A stretch of 64,000 nucleotides of DNA from assembly GCF_030315745.1 (NCBI RefSeq), contig NZ_JASXSH010000001.1:307908-371907 (forward strand), written 5' to 3'. The notes under the pieces are model-generated. The model ran no database searches. It saw only the letters and a program-made list of their open reading frames with translations, and was not told the origin of the DNA. A program made the translations under genes and the position numbers. Source of the DNA: Gordonia heveisoli. Lineage in GTDB: Bacteria > Actinomycetota > Actinomycetes > Mycobacteriales > Mycobacteriaceae. Numbering within the stretch: the first letter of the stretch is position 1; every line of letters starts with the position of its first letter. Below are positions 10,525-19,386 of this stretch, one piece after another.

Positions 10525-11622
10525 ATGCGTACTACCGTGAAGTTCGTGAGTGCAACGACGCCCCCCAATCTGTCTCATCCGGCGGCCGAGCCCGCCGACC
10601 GCGGCTCGGCTCGGGCTCGGGCGATGAACGGGTACCTGTCCCGCGTGGCGCGACCGCTGATGTCCGGCGCCGGACTCAGCAGTCCACGAGTGACCGCCCA
10701 GATGATCAGGACTATGCGGCCCGGCGTCAACCGCACCCTGGTGGCGCTGTCACCGGTGCCCGCGGGTACCCGCAGTGCCACCGTGCGCACCCGCTACGAC
10801 GGCGGTGCGATCCGGGGCGAGGTCCGCGGCGAATGGGTACGCGGCCCACGGATCGCCGACACCCCGATCCATCGCGACCAGCAGGTTCTCTATTACCTGC
10901 ATGGGAGCGGCTTCGTGGTCTGCTCGGCGCGTACGCACCGTGGACTGGTCGCACGGCTGAGTCACCGCGTCGGCATGCCGGCATTCGTCCTCGACTACCG
11001 CCTCGGGCCCGAATACGGGTGGCCAAGCGGAGGCGACGACGCGATCCGCGGCTACCACTGGCTGCTGTCGCAGGGTTTCGCCCCCGAACAGATCGTCATC
11101 GGCGGTGATTCCGCCGGCGGGCACCTGGCCCTGGATCTCCTCGCCGCCAATCACGCCGCCGGGGTACCGCAGCCTGCGGCGATGGTGCTGTTCTCCCCGC
11201 TCTATGACCCCACGTTCCAACTCGCCGTGGACCATCAGCTCAACGGCCACCGGGACCCGATCATCGACGCGGTGGCGGCACAGAAGATCCTGCGCCTCTA
11301 CACCCGGGACGCCGACCCCGACCACCACCGGATGCGCATCCCGCTCAATACCGCTATGACGTTGCCCGACACCCTGATCCAGTACGGCGGGCTGGAGGTC
11401 ATGGGTGCCGACGCCCGGGCCATGCATGCCGCGCTCACCGAGGCCGGCGCGCTCAGCCTGCTGCAGGCCTGGCCCGACCAGAGCCACGTCTTCCAGATGT
11501 TCCCGCGACTGACCCCCGAATCGCGGCACGCCGTTTCCGCTGCCGCACAGTTCATCTCCTCTACGATGACAGCCGACGAGCGACGCTCTCGCGCGCCGAT
11601 CCCCCTCCCGAAAGGCAGCTGA
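10525..11622 (+). CDS. Alpha/beta hydrolase, HSL-type esterase
   Basis: A serine hydrolase of the hormone-sensitive-lipase family, 365 residues from ATG 10525. GTG 10537, GTG 10546 and ATG 10624 are in-frame alternatives, and the true start is uncertain. The oxyanion-hole motif is HGSGF rather than the usual HGGGF. The nucleophile elbow is GDSAGG, and the catalytic histidine is in PDQSHVFQMF. A segment YRLGPEYGWPSGGDDAI matches the family's HPxPA region. The substrate is not predictable; small acyl esters are typical. The DUF937 gene starts 1 nt after the stop codon, suggesting co-transcription. Confidence 0.85.
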   Translation: MRTTVKFVSATTPPNLSHPAAEPADRGSARARAMNGYLSRVARPLMSGAGLSSPRVTAQMIRTMRPGVNRTLVALSPVPAGTRSATVRTRYDGGAIRGEVRGEWVRGPRIADTPIHRDQQVLYYLHGSGFVVCSARTHRGLVARLSHRVGMPAFVLDYRLGPEYGWPSGGDDAIRGYHWLLSQGFAPEQIVIGGDSAGGHLALDLLAANHAAGVPQPAAMVLFSPLYDPTFQLAVDHQLNGHRDPIIDAVAAQKILRLYTRDADPDHHRMRIPLNTAMTLPDTLIQYGGLEVMGADARAMHAALTEAGALSLLQAWPDQSHVFQMFPRLTPESRHAVSAAAQFISSTMTADERRSRAPIPLPKGS

Positions 11623-11623
11623 C

Positions 11624-12247
11624 ATGTCCGACGTCGACGACCTCCTCGCACGTTTACCCATGGGCGACATCGCCGCCCAACTCGGCGTGGACGAGGAGTC
11701 CGCCCGCGAAGCGGCCGCCCAGGCCGTCCCCGCGCTGCTGACCGGCCTGCAGGCCCAGACCGGCGATGAGGAATCGGCACAGCGCCTGGTGGGCGCGCTG
11801 GCCCAGCACGACAACGACCTCGCCCAGGGCGAGATCAACGTCGGCGACGTCGACACCGCCGACGGCTCCAAGATCGTCGCGAAGATCTTCGGCGACAAGA
11901 CCGATGCGGTCGCCGACGCCGTCTCCACACAGGTGCCCGCGGCAGCGGTCGATCAGGGACTCATCACCAAGATGCTCCCGATCCTCGCCCCGATCGTGCT
12001 CAGCTTCCTCACCAAGAAGATCCTCGGTGGCGGTGCCGCGCAGCCCACCGGCAACGCCGCCGGGGGCGGTGGACTCGGCGACGTCCTCGGCGGAATCCTC
12101 GGGGGAGGACAGGGCGGGGGTGGCCTGGGCGGCGGCCTGGGGTCGATTCTCGGCGGCATGCTGGGTGGTGGCTCGGCTGCCCCGGCGAAGAAGGAATCCG
12201 GCGGTCTGGGCGATCTCCTGGGATCGATTCTGGGCGGCCGCAAGTAG
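11624..12247 (+). CDS. DUF937 domain protein with glycine-rich tail
   Basis: A 207-residue protein. Residues 1-135 form a DUF937 domain: acidic helices, a conserved IFGDKTDAVADAVSTQ segment and a hydrophobic MLPILAPIVLSFLTKKILGG helix. The tail is a low-complexity glycine-rich run built from GGGLGDVLGGILGG-like repeats, ending GDLLGSILGGRK. The function of the family is not established. It follows the esterase by 1 nt and is closed by a strong hairpin at 12279. Confidence 0.85.
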   Translation: MSDVDDLLARLPMGDIAAQLGVDEESAREAAAQAVPALLTGLQAQTGDEESAQRLVGALAQHDNDLAQGEINVGDVDTADGSKIVAKIFGDKTDAVADAVSTQVPAAAVDQGLITKMLPILAPIVLSFLTKKILGGGAAQPTGNAAGGGGLGDVLGGILGGGQGGGGLGGGLGSILGGMLGGGSAAPAKKESGGLGDLLGSILGGRK

Positions 12248-12278
12248 TTCCGCACCCCTCCGACACCGGTACGACACA

Positions 12279-12324
12279 ACCCGGCCCGGTTCACCCGCCG
12301 TCATGCGGATGAACCGGGCCGGGT
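12279..12324. terminator. Bidirectional hairpin terminator
   Basis: The perfect 15-bp arms ACCCGGCCCGGTTCA (12279-12293) and TGAACCGGGCCGGGT (12310-12324) flank a 16-nt loop between convergent genes. Just downstream (12329-12372) the short element GCGCAGTCTC, flanked by GATCAGCGC or AGCAGCGC, is reiterated. Confidence 0.8.
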
Positions 12325-12376
12325 CGTCTCGATCAGCGCAGTCTCAAGCAGCGCAGTCTCGATCAGCGCCGCGGAG

Positions 12377-12949
12377 TCACTTCGGCCGGACCGGGCTCGG
12401 CTGATCGCCGCCGAATGCGGTCGGGATACCGGTGATCTCGGTGATCGCCCAGTCGCTGTTAGAGTCGACGGTCATCTTGTAGGTCGCGGTGGACTCGATG
12501 CCGTCCGGCGCCTGGATGTTCTTGGTGTACACGTTGACGAAGGCGACCACCTGGTAGACGCCGTTCTGGACGGACTCGACCTTCGCGGTGATCCGCTCCG
12601 AGGATGAGGTCCACTGCATCGGCTTGATGAGCTGTTCCATCGACGTCGACGCCTTGCGCAGCCGGTCCCCCAGTTCGGGGGTGGTGCCCTTCGTCAGTCG
12701 CGCCTGCCATTCGGCCGGGTTCTGATAGTCCATCTGCGCCGCACCGGTCGCATAGTCCAGTGCGATCTGCTCGGCGTGTGTGCGATCACTCTGCTGCTGC
12801 TCGATGGCGCTGACGTCGTCGGACTTTCCTGCGAGCATCCAGCCGAGCACCGCGACGGCCACCACGAGGGCGACGACCACGACGCCGGTCAGCAACTGCG
12901 ACATGGAGATCGAGCGCCCCTTCAGCGCCGACAGCGGTTTGGTGAGCAT
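12377..12949 (-). CDS. MCE-associated membrane protein (N-terminus possibly affected by a deletion junction)
   Basis: A 190-residue protein with one transmembrane helix, MSQLLTGVVVVALVVAVAV (about residues 16-36). A periplasmic MCE-associated domain follows: THAEQIALDYATGAAQMDY and TYKMTVDSNSDWAITEIT. Mas proteins normally sit at the 3' end of mce operons and support assembly of MCE lipid importers. Here no intact mce or yrbE gene is nearby; directly upstream is only a broken MceB-like fragment in another frame. The start used is ATG 12949. A hydrophilic in-frame stretch continues upstream without a start codon, so the native N-terminus may be lost. Confidence 0.75.
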   Translation of the reverse strand: MLTKPLSALKGRSISMSQLLTGVVVVALVVAVAVLGWMLAGKSDDVSAIEQQQSDRTHAEQIALDYATGAAQMDYQNPAEWQARLTKGTTPELGDRLRKASTSMEQLIKPMQWTSSSERITAKVESVQNGVYQVVAFVNVYTKNIQAPDGIESTATYKMTVDSNSDWAITEITGIPTAFGGDQPSPVRPK

Positions 12950-12955
12950 CGACGA

Positions 12956-13211
12956 GGACTGGCCAGTTTCGTGGTGTCGGTCAGCGTGTAACGGTCCAGC
13001 ATGGAGAACTTGACCCGGGCGATCAGCCGATTGTCCTCCTGGACCAGATCCACCGCGGTCACCTTGCCGATCCGCATACCCTTGGTGCGCACGTCACCGT
13101 TGACATGCAGACCCGACGCATCGGTGAAGTCGGCGCTGAATTCCCGAGTGTTCCCGTCCACCGGGTTGCGCATCGCGTTCAGCACGAGCGCGAACAGCAT
13201 CACGGTGACGA
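12956..13211 (-). pseudogene. MceB-like gene fragment
   Basis: The minus-strand frame reads RLVTVMLFALVLNAMRNPV, then the MCE-domain stretch FSADFTDASGLHVNGDVRTK and GMRIGKVTAVDLVQ, up to DRYTLTDTTKLA. This is the N-terminal membrane anchor and first half of an MCE domain, closest in feel to MceB proteins. Homology stops abruptly near 12956: the frame runs on into junk (SPRRCSPNRCRR) while the next gene is read in another frame. The missing part should be 200-250 residues. At the other end the fragment abuts a truncated SDR within a few bases. Confidence 0.75.
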
Positions 13212-13925
13212 GTCGTGCTGGCCGACATCAACATCGAGGGTGCCGAGCGGCTGGCGGCGATCCTCAACGAGCGGCACGGCGAAAAGACCGCGCTCGCCGT
13301 CGAAGTCGACCTGCGTGCGGAACAGCAGATCGAGCAGCTGGTTCAGCGCACCGTCGATCACTTCGGCGCACCGGACATCGTGGTCAACATCGCCGGCATC
13401 TTCCCGATCGACGACGGCGACATCGCCGGCATGCAGGTCGAGGTGTGGGACAACGTCTTCGCCGTCAACCTGCGCTCGGCAATGCTGTTGACCAAGCACA
13501 CCCTCCCCTACCTGCGGGAGAAGGGCGGCTCGATCATCAACACCGCATCGACCCATGCTTTCGCCGGCGACAGCAGCCTCAGTGGCTACGGTGCCACCAA
13601 GGCCGCGATCATCGCGCTGACCAAGTACACCGCGACGCAGTACGGCAAGGAGGGCGTGCGCGCCAACGTGATCTGCCCGGGCACCACCACCACACCGCCG
13701 GCCCAGCAGCTACCCCAGCCCATCAAGGACATCTACCTCGAGCACACGATGGCCAAGGCTCTCAACAGCCCGACCGAACTCGGCAAGGCGTTCCTGTTCC
13801 TGGCATCCGATGATTCGCGGGGTATCAACGGCGAGGTCATTCGTGTGGACGGCGGCCTGCTGGCCAACCAGCCGTTCGTGCCGGACATGAACCGACTGGG
13901 AATGGCCACCGCGTCCAGCCAGTAG
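13209..13925 (+). pseudogene. Short-chain dehydrogenase lacking the NAD-binding N-terminus
   Basis: An SDR that begins mid-fold at RVVLADINIEGAERL. The preceding beta strand and the TGxxxGIG dinucleotide loop (about 30 residues) are absent, and an in-frame TGA sits at 13206. The rest is intact: NIAG, the catalytic serine in NTASTHAFAG, YGATK, GVRANVICPG and a C-terminal INGEVIRVDGG. A GTG at 13215 could initiate a 236-residue product, but without the glycine-rich loop it should not bind cofactor normally. It faces away from the mce fragment. A strong terminator follows. Confidence 0.75.
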
Positions 13926-13948
13926 TCGCGAACCGATCGGCACACCAA

Positions 13949-13982
13949 CGGGCCCATCGTCACTCCGGTGACGATGGGCCCG
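13949..13982 (+). terminator. Strong hairpin terminator after the SDR
   Basis: Perfect 15-bp arms CGGGCCCATCGTCAC (13949-13963) and GTGACGATGGGCCCG (13968-13982) with a TCCG tetraloop, 24 nt after the SDR stop. Confidence 0.85.
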
Positions 13983-14015
13983 TGACCGTTCGCCGTCCGG
14001 GGTGATCCCGCATTT

Positions 14016-14038
14016 CCTGGTCACCGTCGGTGACCAGG
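14016..14038. promoter_or_regulatory. Palindrome upstream of the response-regulator gene
   Basis: Perfect 10-bp arms CCTGGTCACC and GGTGACCAGG flank GTC, ending 15 nt before the ATG at 14054. It could be an operator, for instance for autoregulation, or a short leader hairpin. The sequence cannot separate these. Confidence 0.5.
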
Positions 14039-14053
14039 TCATATCCTGGGCGA

Positions 14054-14692
14054 ATGGATCGGCTCGTCACCGCGGTCGTCGTCGACGACCACCCCTTCTT
14101 CCGCGACGGGGTGTCCCGCGGCCTCGCGCAGAGCGGGCGGGTCCGGATCGTCGGCGAGGCGGCCGATGGTGTGTCCGGTCTCGAAATGATCCGGAGCGCG
14201 GCACCCGACGTCGCCGTCGTCGACTATCAGATGCCCGGGATGACCGGCATCGACGTCGTGCGCGCCGCGGTCCGCGACGATCTGACGACCCGGATCCTGC
14301 TGCTGTCGGCGATCACCGACGGACCGATAGTCTTCGACGCCCTCCAGTCCGGCGCGGCCGGCTATCTTGCCAAAGACGTCGGCCGCGACGAGATCGTGGC
14401 CGCGGTGACCCGGGTCGCCAAGGGCGAGACGGTGGTTCCGGCCGAGCTGGCAGCCGGGCTGGCCGGGGAGATCCGGATGCGCGCGCGGCCCGACGCCCCG
14501 GTGCTGTCCGAGCGGGAACGGCAGGTGCTGGCCGGTTTCGCCCAGGGCAAGTCGATCCCGCAGGTGGCATCCGAGCTGTACATCGGCGCTTCGACGGTGA
14601 AGACCCACACCCAGCGTCTCTACGAGAAGCTCGGCGTGTCCGATCGTGCCGCGGCGGTCGCCGAGGCCATGCGCCGTGGCCTCCTCGAATGA
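14054..14692 (+). CDS. NarL/FixJ-type response regulator
   Basis: A 212-residue regulator. The receiver domain has acidic DDHPFFRDG near residue 11 and the phospho-acceptor Asp57 in VVDYQMPGMTG, with the conserved lysine in GYLAKD. A LuxR-type helix-turn-helix occupies about residues 150-205 (LSERERQVLAGFAQGKSI, ASTVKTHTQRLYEKLGVSDR). The histidine kinase gene overlaps its 3' end, so the two form a cognate pair. Targets are unknown; the DUF2306/secreted-protein pair just downstream is a candidate. Confidence 0.93.
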   Translation: MDRLVTAVVVDDHPFFRDGVSRGLAQSGRVRIVGEAADGVSGLEMIRSAAPDVAVVDYQMPGMTGIDVVRAAVRDDLTTRILLLSAITDGPIVFDALQSGAAGYLAKDVGRDEIVAAVTRVAKGETVVPAELAAGLAGEIRMRARPDAPVLSERERQVLAGFAQGKSIPQVASELYIGASTVKTHTQRLYEKLGVSDRAAAVAEAMRRGLLE

Positions 14693-15980
14693 GCCGGGGG
14701 CGCGGGTACCCGATCCCGCCCCGCTGCTGAAGCCGACCGAACTCGCCGACACCGAACCCATCCGCGCCATCCTGCTCGACACCGCGCTCGACGGGGTTCG
14801 GATCCAGTCGGTCCTGCGGGTGCTCCTGGCAGTCTTTGCCCTCGGTGCCATTACGCTGGAACCACCTGCGCGGTCGGGCATCTGGTGTCTGGTGATCGCG
14901 GCCGTGTACCTGGTCTGGTGCGTGGTGGGCGTCGTACTGCTCCCGCACGGCGGATGGCTCGCCATCCGCTTCGCCTGGACCGCGCTGTTCATCGACATGG
15001 CGGCGCTGACACTGCTCACCCTGATCGCCAGCGAATCCGACCAGATCAGCTGGACCGCAGACATTCTCGTCAACGGATTCTTCCTGCTCCCGATGATCGC
15101 GGCGATCAGCCTGCGCCCCGCCCTCTGCGCGGTCGTGATGGTCCCGACGGTGATCACCTACTTCGTCGGCAGCGTGCTCGCGAAGGACCCGAACGGCGAA
15201 CCATGGACCATCATCGGGCTGCGCACCGGGGTGATCGGCGCGCTCGCGCTCGGCGCGGTCTGGTTGTCGCGGTTGCAGCGGACCCGGGTGGTGATGATCG
15301 GTTCCCTTGCCGCCCAACGGAGCCGGCTGCTCGATGACATCATGGAGATCGAGGCGCGGGAACGCAGGCAACTCGCCGAACATCTCCACGACGGCGCCCT
15401 GCAGTACGTGCTGGCCGCCCGTCAAGAACTCCCCGCGCTCACCCCCGATCCCCCCAACTCTGATCGCACCGCCGCGGCGCGCATCGACGAGGCGCTGCGC
15501 GAGTCGGCGCGGCTCCTGCGCTCCACCCTCGCCGAACTGCATCCAGCGGTCCTCGAACGATCTGGCCTGGCCGCGGCCCTCACCGACCTGACCACCTCGG
15601 TGGCACACCGCACCTCGCTGACCATCGCGGTGGACACCGCGGGATGGCCGGCGTCGGCGGCCACCACCGTCGACGCGATCCTGTTCACCACGGCGCGCGA
15701 GCTGCTCACCAACATCGTCAAACATGCCCGGGCCACCCACGTCGAGGCAACCATCGAATTCGGCCCCCGCGCACGGCTGGTCGTCGTCGACGACGGGATG
15801 GGCTTCGACGACACCATGCTCGATCACCGCGTCACCGACGGCCATATCGGACTCCTGTCGCGCCGGGTCCGTCTGGAGAGCCGCGGCGGCACACTGACGA
15901 TCCGGCGCCGCCCGGCGGGCGGTACCGTCGTCGTCGCCGAGATCCCCACCGATCCTGCTGATCCGGCACGCACCGCCTGA
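14676..15980 (+). CDS. Membrane sensor histidine kinase (HisKA_3 type)
   Basis: A 434-residue kinase from GTG 14676, chosen because the family begins near here and it overlaps the regulator by 17 nt; the frame is open from 14646. Five or six hydrophobic segments span about residues 35-200. The HisKA_3 dimerisation helix follows, with the phospho-histidine in ERRQLAEHLHDGALQYVL. The HATPase domain shows ELLTNIVKHARA (N box), VVDDGMGF and GHIGLLSRRVRLESRGG. No separate extracellular sensor domain is present, so the membrane bundle itself may sense. Confidence 0.9.
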   Translation: MASSNEPGARVPDPAPLLKPTELADTEPIRAILLDTALDGVRIQSVLRVLLAVFALGAITLEPPARSGIWCLVIAAVYLVWCVVGVVLLPHGGWLAIRFAWTALFIDMAALTLLTLIASESDQISWTADILVNGFFLLPMIAAISLRPALCAVVMVPTVITYFVGSVLAKDPNGEPWTIIGLRTGVIGALALGAVWLSRLQRTRVVMIGSLAAQRSRLLDDIMEIEARERRQLAEHLHDGALQYVLAARQELPALTPDPPNSDRTAAARIDEALRESARLLRSTLAELHPAVLERSGLAAALTDLTTSVAHRTSLTIAVDTAGWPASAATTVDAILFTTARELLTNIVKHARATHVEATIEFGPRARLVVVDDGMGFDDTMLDHRVTDGHIGLLSRRVRLESRGGTLTIRRRPAGGTVVVAEIPTDPADPARTA

Positions 15981-16077
15981 ATCGAGGTCCCGCGATCCAC
16001 CGGGACCGTGGGCTCGCTCGGGAGAGGGAGAGGCGCCTCCCTCCTGCGGGGGATGTGCCCACGCGCTGCGCCGCCCG

Positions 16078-16728
16078 ATGCTGGTCGTCCACGTCACCGT
16101 CGCCGCGGTCGCCATGTGTTGCGCCGCGGGTCAGGTCTGGGCGTGGTGGCGTCACCGAAACCCGCAGTGGCACAGGAGGGAAGGCCGACTGTATGTCCTC
16201 GCCGTTGCGATTGCGGGACCGAGCGCCTTCGCGATCGGCACCCACAGCCCGTTCGGCCCGGCCGCCCAGGTCTCCGATGTCATCCTGGCCTGCCTGTGGA
16301 TGGGTTACACCGCATTCGGGGTACGCGCCATCGTCGGCGGACGCGTGGATCTGCACCGACGCTGGATGATCCGCAGCGCCTGCCTCGCCTTCTCGGTGAT
16401 CCTCAACCGCGTCTACGGCACCCTGTTGGCAACAGTGGGGTCGAACTGGCTGGAGAGCCATGCGGACGGCATCGACGACCCCGTCGCCGTGTGGACACAA
16501 ACGCTGTCCCCGTGGCTCGGGCTGGTGACCGGCATCCTGCTCGGACTGTTCGTCAGCGACCGGCAGCCGTCGGGTCCCCCGATCGGTGGACCCGCGGGTC
16601 AACCGGCACATCCCCCGGTCGGCGGAGTTCCCGAAACCCCTGTTCACGGGAGAGTTCTTGGTGTCAGAACGACAACCGAACAGCCCGGACCGAATCCGAC
16701 CGGGATCGACATCAAGGAGAAACCATGA
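16078..16728 (+). CDS. DUF2306 membrane protein
   Basis: A 216-residue membrane protein with about five hydrophobic helices. The DUF2306 signature is visible: VHVTVAAVAMCCAAGQVWAW, WHRREGRLYVLAVAIAG, and a GRVDLHRRWMIRSACLAFSVI region with conserved histidine and arginine. The last 45 residues are hydrophilic and proline-rich. The biochemical role of the family is not known. Its stop codon shares ATGA with the start of the secreted-protein gene, so the two are one transcript. Confidence 0.8.
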   Translation: MLVVHVTVAAVAMCCAAGQVWAWWRHRNPQWHRREGRLYVLAVAIAGPSAFAIGTHSPFGPAAQVSDVILACLWMGYTAFGVRAIVGGRVDLHRRWMIRSACLAFSVILNRVYGTLLATVGSNWLESHADGIDDPVAVWTQTLSPWLGLVTGILLGLFVSDRQPSGPPIGGPAGQPAHPPVGGVPETPVHGRVLGVRTTTEQPGPNPTGIDIKEKP

Positions 16729-17192
16729 ACACCACCACCCGCATCGCCACCGCAACCGCCGGCCTCGCCGGGATCGCCGCCATCGGCCTGATCGGAGCTG
16801 GTGCCGCCGGCGCAGGCACCATGCCGGTCACCCATGCCGGCGAGCCGTCGGTCGCGATGACCATCACCAACCACACCAACAAGACCGAACATCTGGTGAC
16901 GTCCACCATCAGCGGCAACGGCGTCTGGGTCAACGGCCCGTCGCGAACGCTGGCTCCCGGGGCGAGCGAGATCATCAAGGTCGTCGCCCCGACCGGGCAG
17001 AAACTGGCCGTCAATATCGCCTACCGGGTCGGAACCGGTGGACCCACCGCCACCTACGAAGTGCTGAACTCGCAGACGAATACCAACACCGGGACGACCG
17101 GCATGTCGGGTCCGGGTGCCGGACAGCACTCGATCACGCACAACTTCGGCAGCCACTACCCGGCCACCAACATCTCCTTCGATCAGTGGTGA
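16725..17192 (+). CDS. Small secreted protein, unknown function
   Basis: A 155-residue protein from ATG 16725, with AAGGAG spaced 7 nt upstream. The first 32 residues are a Sec-type signal peptide (basic start, long alanine/glycine-rich core, GAGAAGAGT). The mature part looks like a beta-sandwich: MTITNHTNKTEHLVTSTISG, then GASEIIKVVAPTGQKLAVNI. The tail is rich in Thr, Asn and Gly. No family is recognised. It is coupled by a 4-nt overlap to the DUF2306 gene and followed by a very strong terminator. Confidence 0.8.
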   Translation: MNTTTRIATATAGLAGIAAIGLIGAGAAGAGTMPVTHAGEPSVAMTITNHTNKTEHLVTSTISGNGVWVNGPSRTLAPGASEIIKVVAPTGQKLAVNIAYRVGTGGPTATYEVLNSQTNTNTGTTGMSGPGAGQHSITHNFGSHYPATNISFDQW

Positions 17193-17231
17193 TCGATTGA
17201 GAGATACCCAGCCCGTCCAGCCCCGACAACG

Positions 17232-17272
17232 ACCACGGCGTCCACGACGATCATCGTCGCGGACGCCGTGGT
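17232..17272. terminator. Strong bidirectional terminator
   Basis: Two 20-nt arms (17232-17251 and 17253-17272) pair with one mismatch. It separates the secreted-protein gene from the convergent DUF779 gene. Confidence 0.85.
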
Positions 17273-17360
17273 TCGTGCTACACCGGCCCCGACGCCGGAC
17301 GCATCTGGTGGCGGCACAACAAGTGCCCGGTGAGGCCCCCTCAGGTCACCGACACCACGA

Positions 17361-17783
17361 TCACCCGAAGACCATGGCGCCCGTCTGTGGCGGATCAGCT
17401 GCCAGCGCCGCCTGCTCGCCTGGGGTGAAAGTCCTTGCCCGCGAGAGGAATCGCACGCCTTCGGGGGCCTCCAAACTGAATCCGGCGCCACGACCGGCGA
17501 CGACGTCGAGGATCAGTTGCGTATGCTTCCACAACTCGAACTGATCACCGTTGATCCAGACCCGCACGGCGGGAATGGGTTCGGGCAACGCGATCTCGCC
17601 GACCAACACGTCGCGCTGACCTATCCGGTACTCCCCCACGGGGTAGCACATCGGGGCCGAGCCGTCACAGCATCCACCGGACTGGTGGATCATGAGACCG
17701 CCGTGCAGCTCCGACAGTTTCGTCAGGAGCTGCACGGCGGCGTCTGTGGCGACCACCCGATCAGGAATCTGTAGATCTGACAC
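17361..17783 (-). CDS. DUF779 protein, partner of aldehyde dehydrogenase
   Basis: A 140-residue protein starting at GTG 17783. The family signature is clear: LHGGLMIHQSGGCCDGSAPM near residue 27, YPVGEYRIGQRDVLVGEI, and WKHTQLILDVVAGRGAGFSL. DUF779 genes are usually beside acetaldehyde or other aldehyde dehydrogenase genes, as here (37 nt downstream of the dehydrogenase). The paired cysteines in GGCCDGS suggest metal or redox chemistry, but no activity is established. Confidence 0.9.
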   Translation of the reverse strand: MSDLQIPDRVVATDAAVQLLTKLSELHGGLMIHQSGGCCDGSAPMCYPVGEYRIGQRDVLVGEIALPEPIPAVRVWINGDQFELWKHTQLILDVVAGRGAGFSLEAPEGVRFLSRARTFTPGEQAALAADPPQTGAMVFG

Positions 17784-17820
17784 GGGGATCCACCTGCTCT
17801 TTCATCGATCGGCTACCGGA

Positions 17821-19344
17821 TCAGAAGAAGCCCTTCGCATTCTGAGCGTATCCGACCAGCAGGTTCTTGGTCTGCTGGTAATGCTCGAGCATCATCAGGT
17901 GATTCTCGCGACCGATACCGGACTGCTTGTACCCGCCGAAGGCGGCGTGCGCCGGGTAGTCGTGGTAGGTGTTGGTCCACACCCTGCCGGCCTGGATCTC
18001 GCGACCGGCACGGTAGGCGGTGGCACCGTCACGCGTCCACACGCCGGCACCGAGGCCGTAGAGGGTGTCGTTGGCGATCGACATGGCCTCTTCGTAATCC
18101 TTGAACGGCGTGACCGCGAGCACCGGACCGAAGATCTCCTCCTGGAAGATCCGCATCTTGTTGTCACCGGCGAAGACGGTCGGCTGGATGTAGAAGCCGC
18201 CGGACAGATCGCCGCCGAGGTCGGCGGGCTCGCCGCCGGTGAGGACCTTGGCCCCTTCCTCCTTGCCGATCGCCAGATACGAGGAGATCTTCTCGAACTG
18301 ATCGTTGGATGCCTGCGCACCCATCATCGTGTCGGTGTCGAGCGGGTTGCCCTGCTTGATCGCCTTGACCCGGTCGATCGCGCGGCCCAGGAATTCCTCG
18401 TAGATGTCGGCCTGGATGAGCGAACGGCTCGGGCAGGTGCACACCTCGCCCTGGTTGAGGGCGAACATCGCGAAGCCCTCAAGCGCGCGGTCCAGATAGC
18501 CGTCATCCTTCGCGGTGACGTCACCGAAGAAGATGTTCGGGCTCTTGCCGCCCAACTCCAGGGTGACCGGGATCAGGTTCTCCGAGGCGTACTGGCTGAT
18601 CAGACGGCCGGTGGTGGTCTCACCGGTGAAGGCGATCTTGCGGATGCGGTTGCTCGAGGCCAGCGGCTTACCGGCTTCGACACCGAAGCCGTTGACGATG
18701 TTGAGCACGCCGGCGGGCACCAGATCCGAGATCAGCGACATCAGGTAGAGGATCGACGCCGGGGTCTGCTCGGCAGGCTTGAGCACCACCGCGTTGCCGG
18801 CCGCCAGCGCGGGAGCCAGCTTCCAGACCGCCATCAGGATCGGGAAGTTCCACGGGATGATCTGGCCGACGACGCCGAGCGGCTCGTGGAAGTGATAGGC
18901 GACGGTGTCCTCGTCGATCTCCGAGATGCCACCCTGCTGGGCGCGCAGCGCGCCGGCGAAGTAGCGGAAATGATCGACCGCGAGCGGGATGTCGGCGGCC
19001 AGCGTCTCACGCACAGCCTTGCCGTTGTCCCAGGTCTCGGCGACGGCGATCTTCTCCAGGTTCTCCTCGATGCGGTCCGCGATACGCAGCAGCACCAGCG
19101 ACCGTTCGGCGACCGAGGTCTTGCCCCAGGCCGGCGCGGCCTTGTGTGCAGCGTCCAGCGCGAGGTCGATGTCCTCGGCGGTCGAGCGGGCAACCTCACA
19201 GAAGGTCTTGCCGTCCACGGGTGACGGATTCTCGAAGTACTGGCCCTTGACCGGCGGCACCCAGGCCCCGCCGATCCAGTTGTCATAGCGCGATTCGAAG
19301 CTCATCACCGAGCCGTCGGTACCCGGCTTTGCATACACGGTCAT
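17821..19344 (-). CDS. NAD-dependent aldehyde dehydrogenase (ExaC/AldB-like)
   Basis: A 507-residue ALDH-superfamily enzyme oxidising aldehydes, probably acetaldehyde or similar short aldehydes, to carboxylates. Motifs: [42 protein letters not shown], the glutamate motif LELGGKSPN, and the catalytic cysteine in GEVCTCPSR. The doubled cysteine after GEV is typical of the ExaC/AldB branch. It is followed by the DUF779 gene and preceded by a GAF regulator on the same strand, the common layout of alcohol/aldehyde-responsive modules. Confidence 0.95.
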   Translation of the reverse strand: MTVYAKPGTDGSVMSFESRYDNWIGGAWVPPVKGQYFENPSPVDGKTFCEVARSTAEDIDLALDAAHKAAPAWGKTSVAERSLVLLRIADRIEENLEKIAVAETWDNGKAVRETLAADIPLAVDHFRYFAGALRAQQGGISEIDEDTVAYHFHEPLGVVGQIIPWNFPILMAVWKLAPALAAGNAVVLKPAEQTPASILYLMSLISDLVPAGVLNIVNGFGVEAGKPLASSNRIRKIAFTGETTTGRLISQYASENLIPVTLELGGKSPNIFFGDVTAKDDGYLDRALEGFAMFALNQGEVCTCPSRSLIQADIYEEFLGRAIDRVKAIKQGNPLDTDTMMGAQASNDQFEKISSYLAIGKEEGAKVLTGGEPADLGGDLSGGFYIQPTVFAGDNKMRIFQEEIFGPVLAVTPFKDYEEAMSIANDTLYGLGAGVWTRDGATAYRAGREIQAGRVWTNTYHDYPAHAAFGGYKQSGIGRENHLMMLEHYQQTKNLLVGYAQNAKGFF

Positions 19345-19386
19345 GGAGGGTCTCCTCTGTGTCGTCCTCGACTCAACGAGGGATCA

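Noticed and set aside
12776..13813. Plus-strand frames across the mce fragment and SDR
   Set aside because: They are shadows or frame-shifted readings; homology is found only in the MceB, Mas and SDR frames.
14039..16115. Minus-strand frames opposite the two-component genes
   Set aside because: They are antisense to a clear response regulator and histidine kinase and have low-complexity translations.
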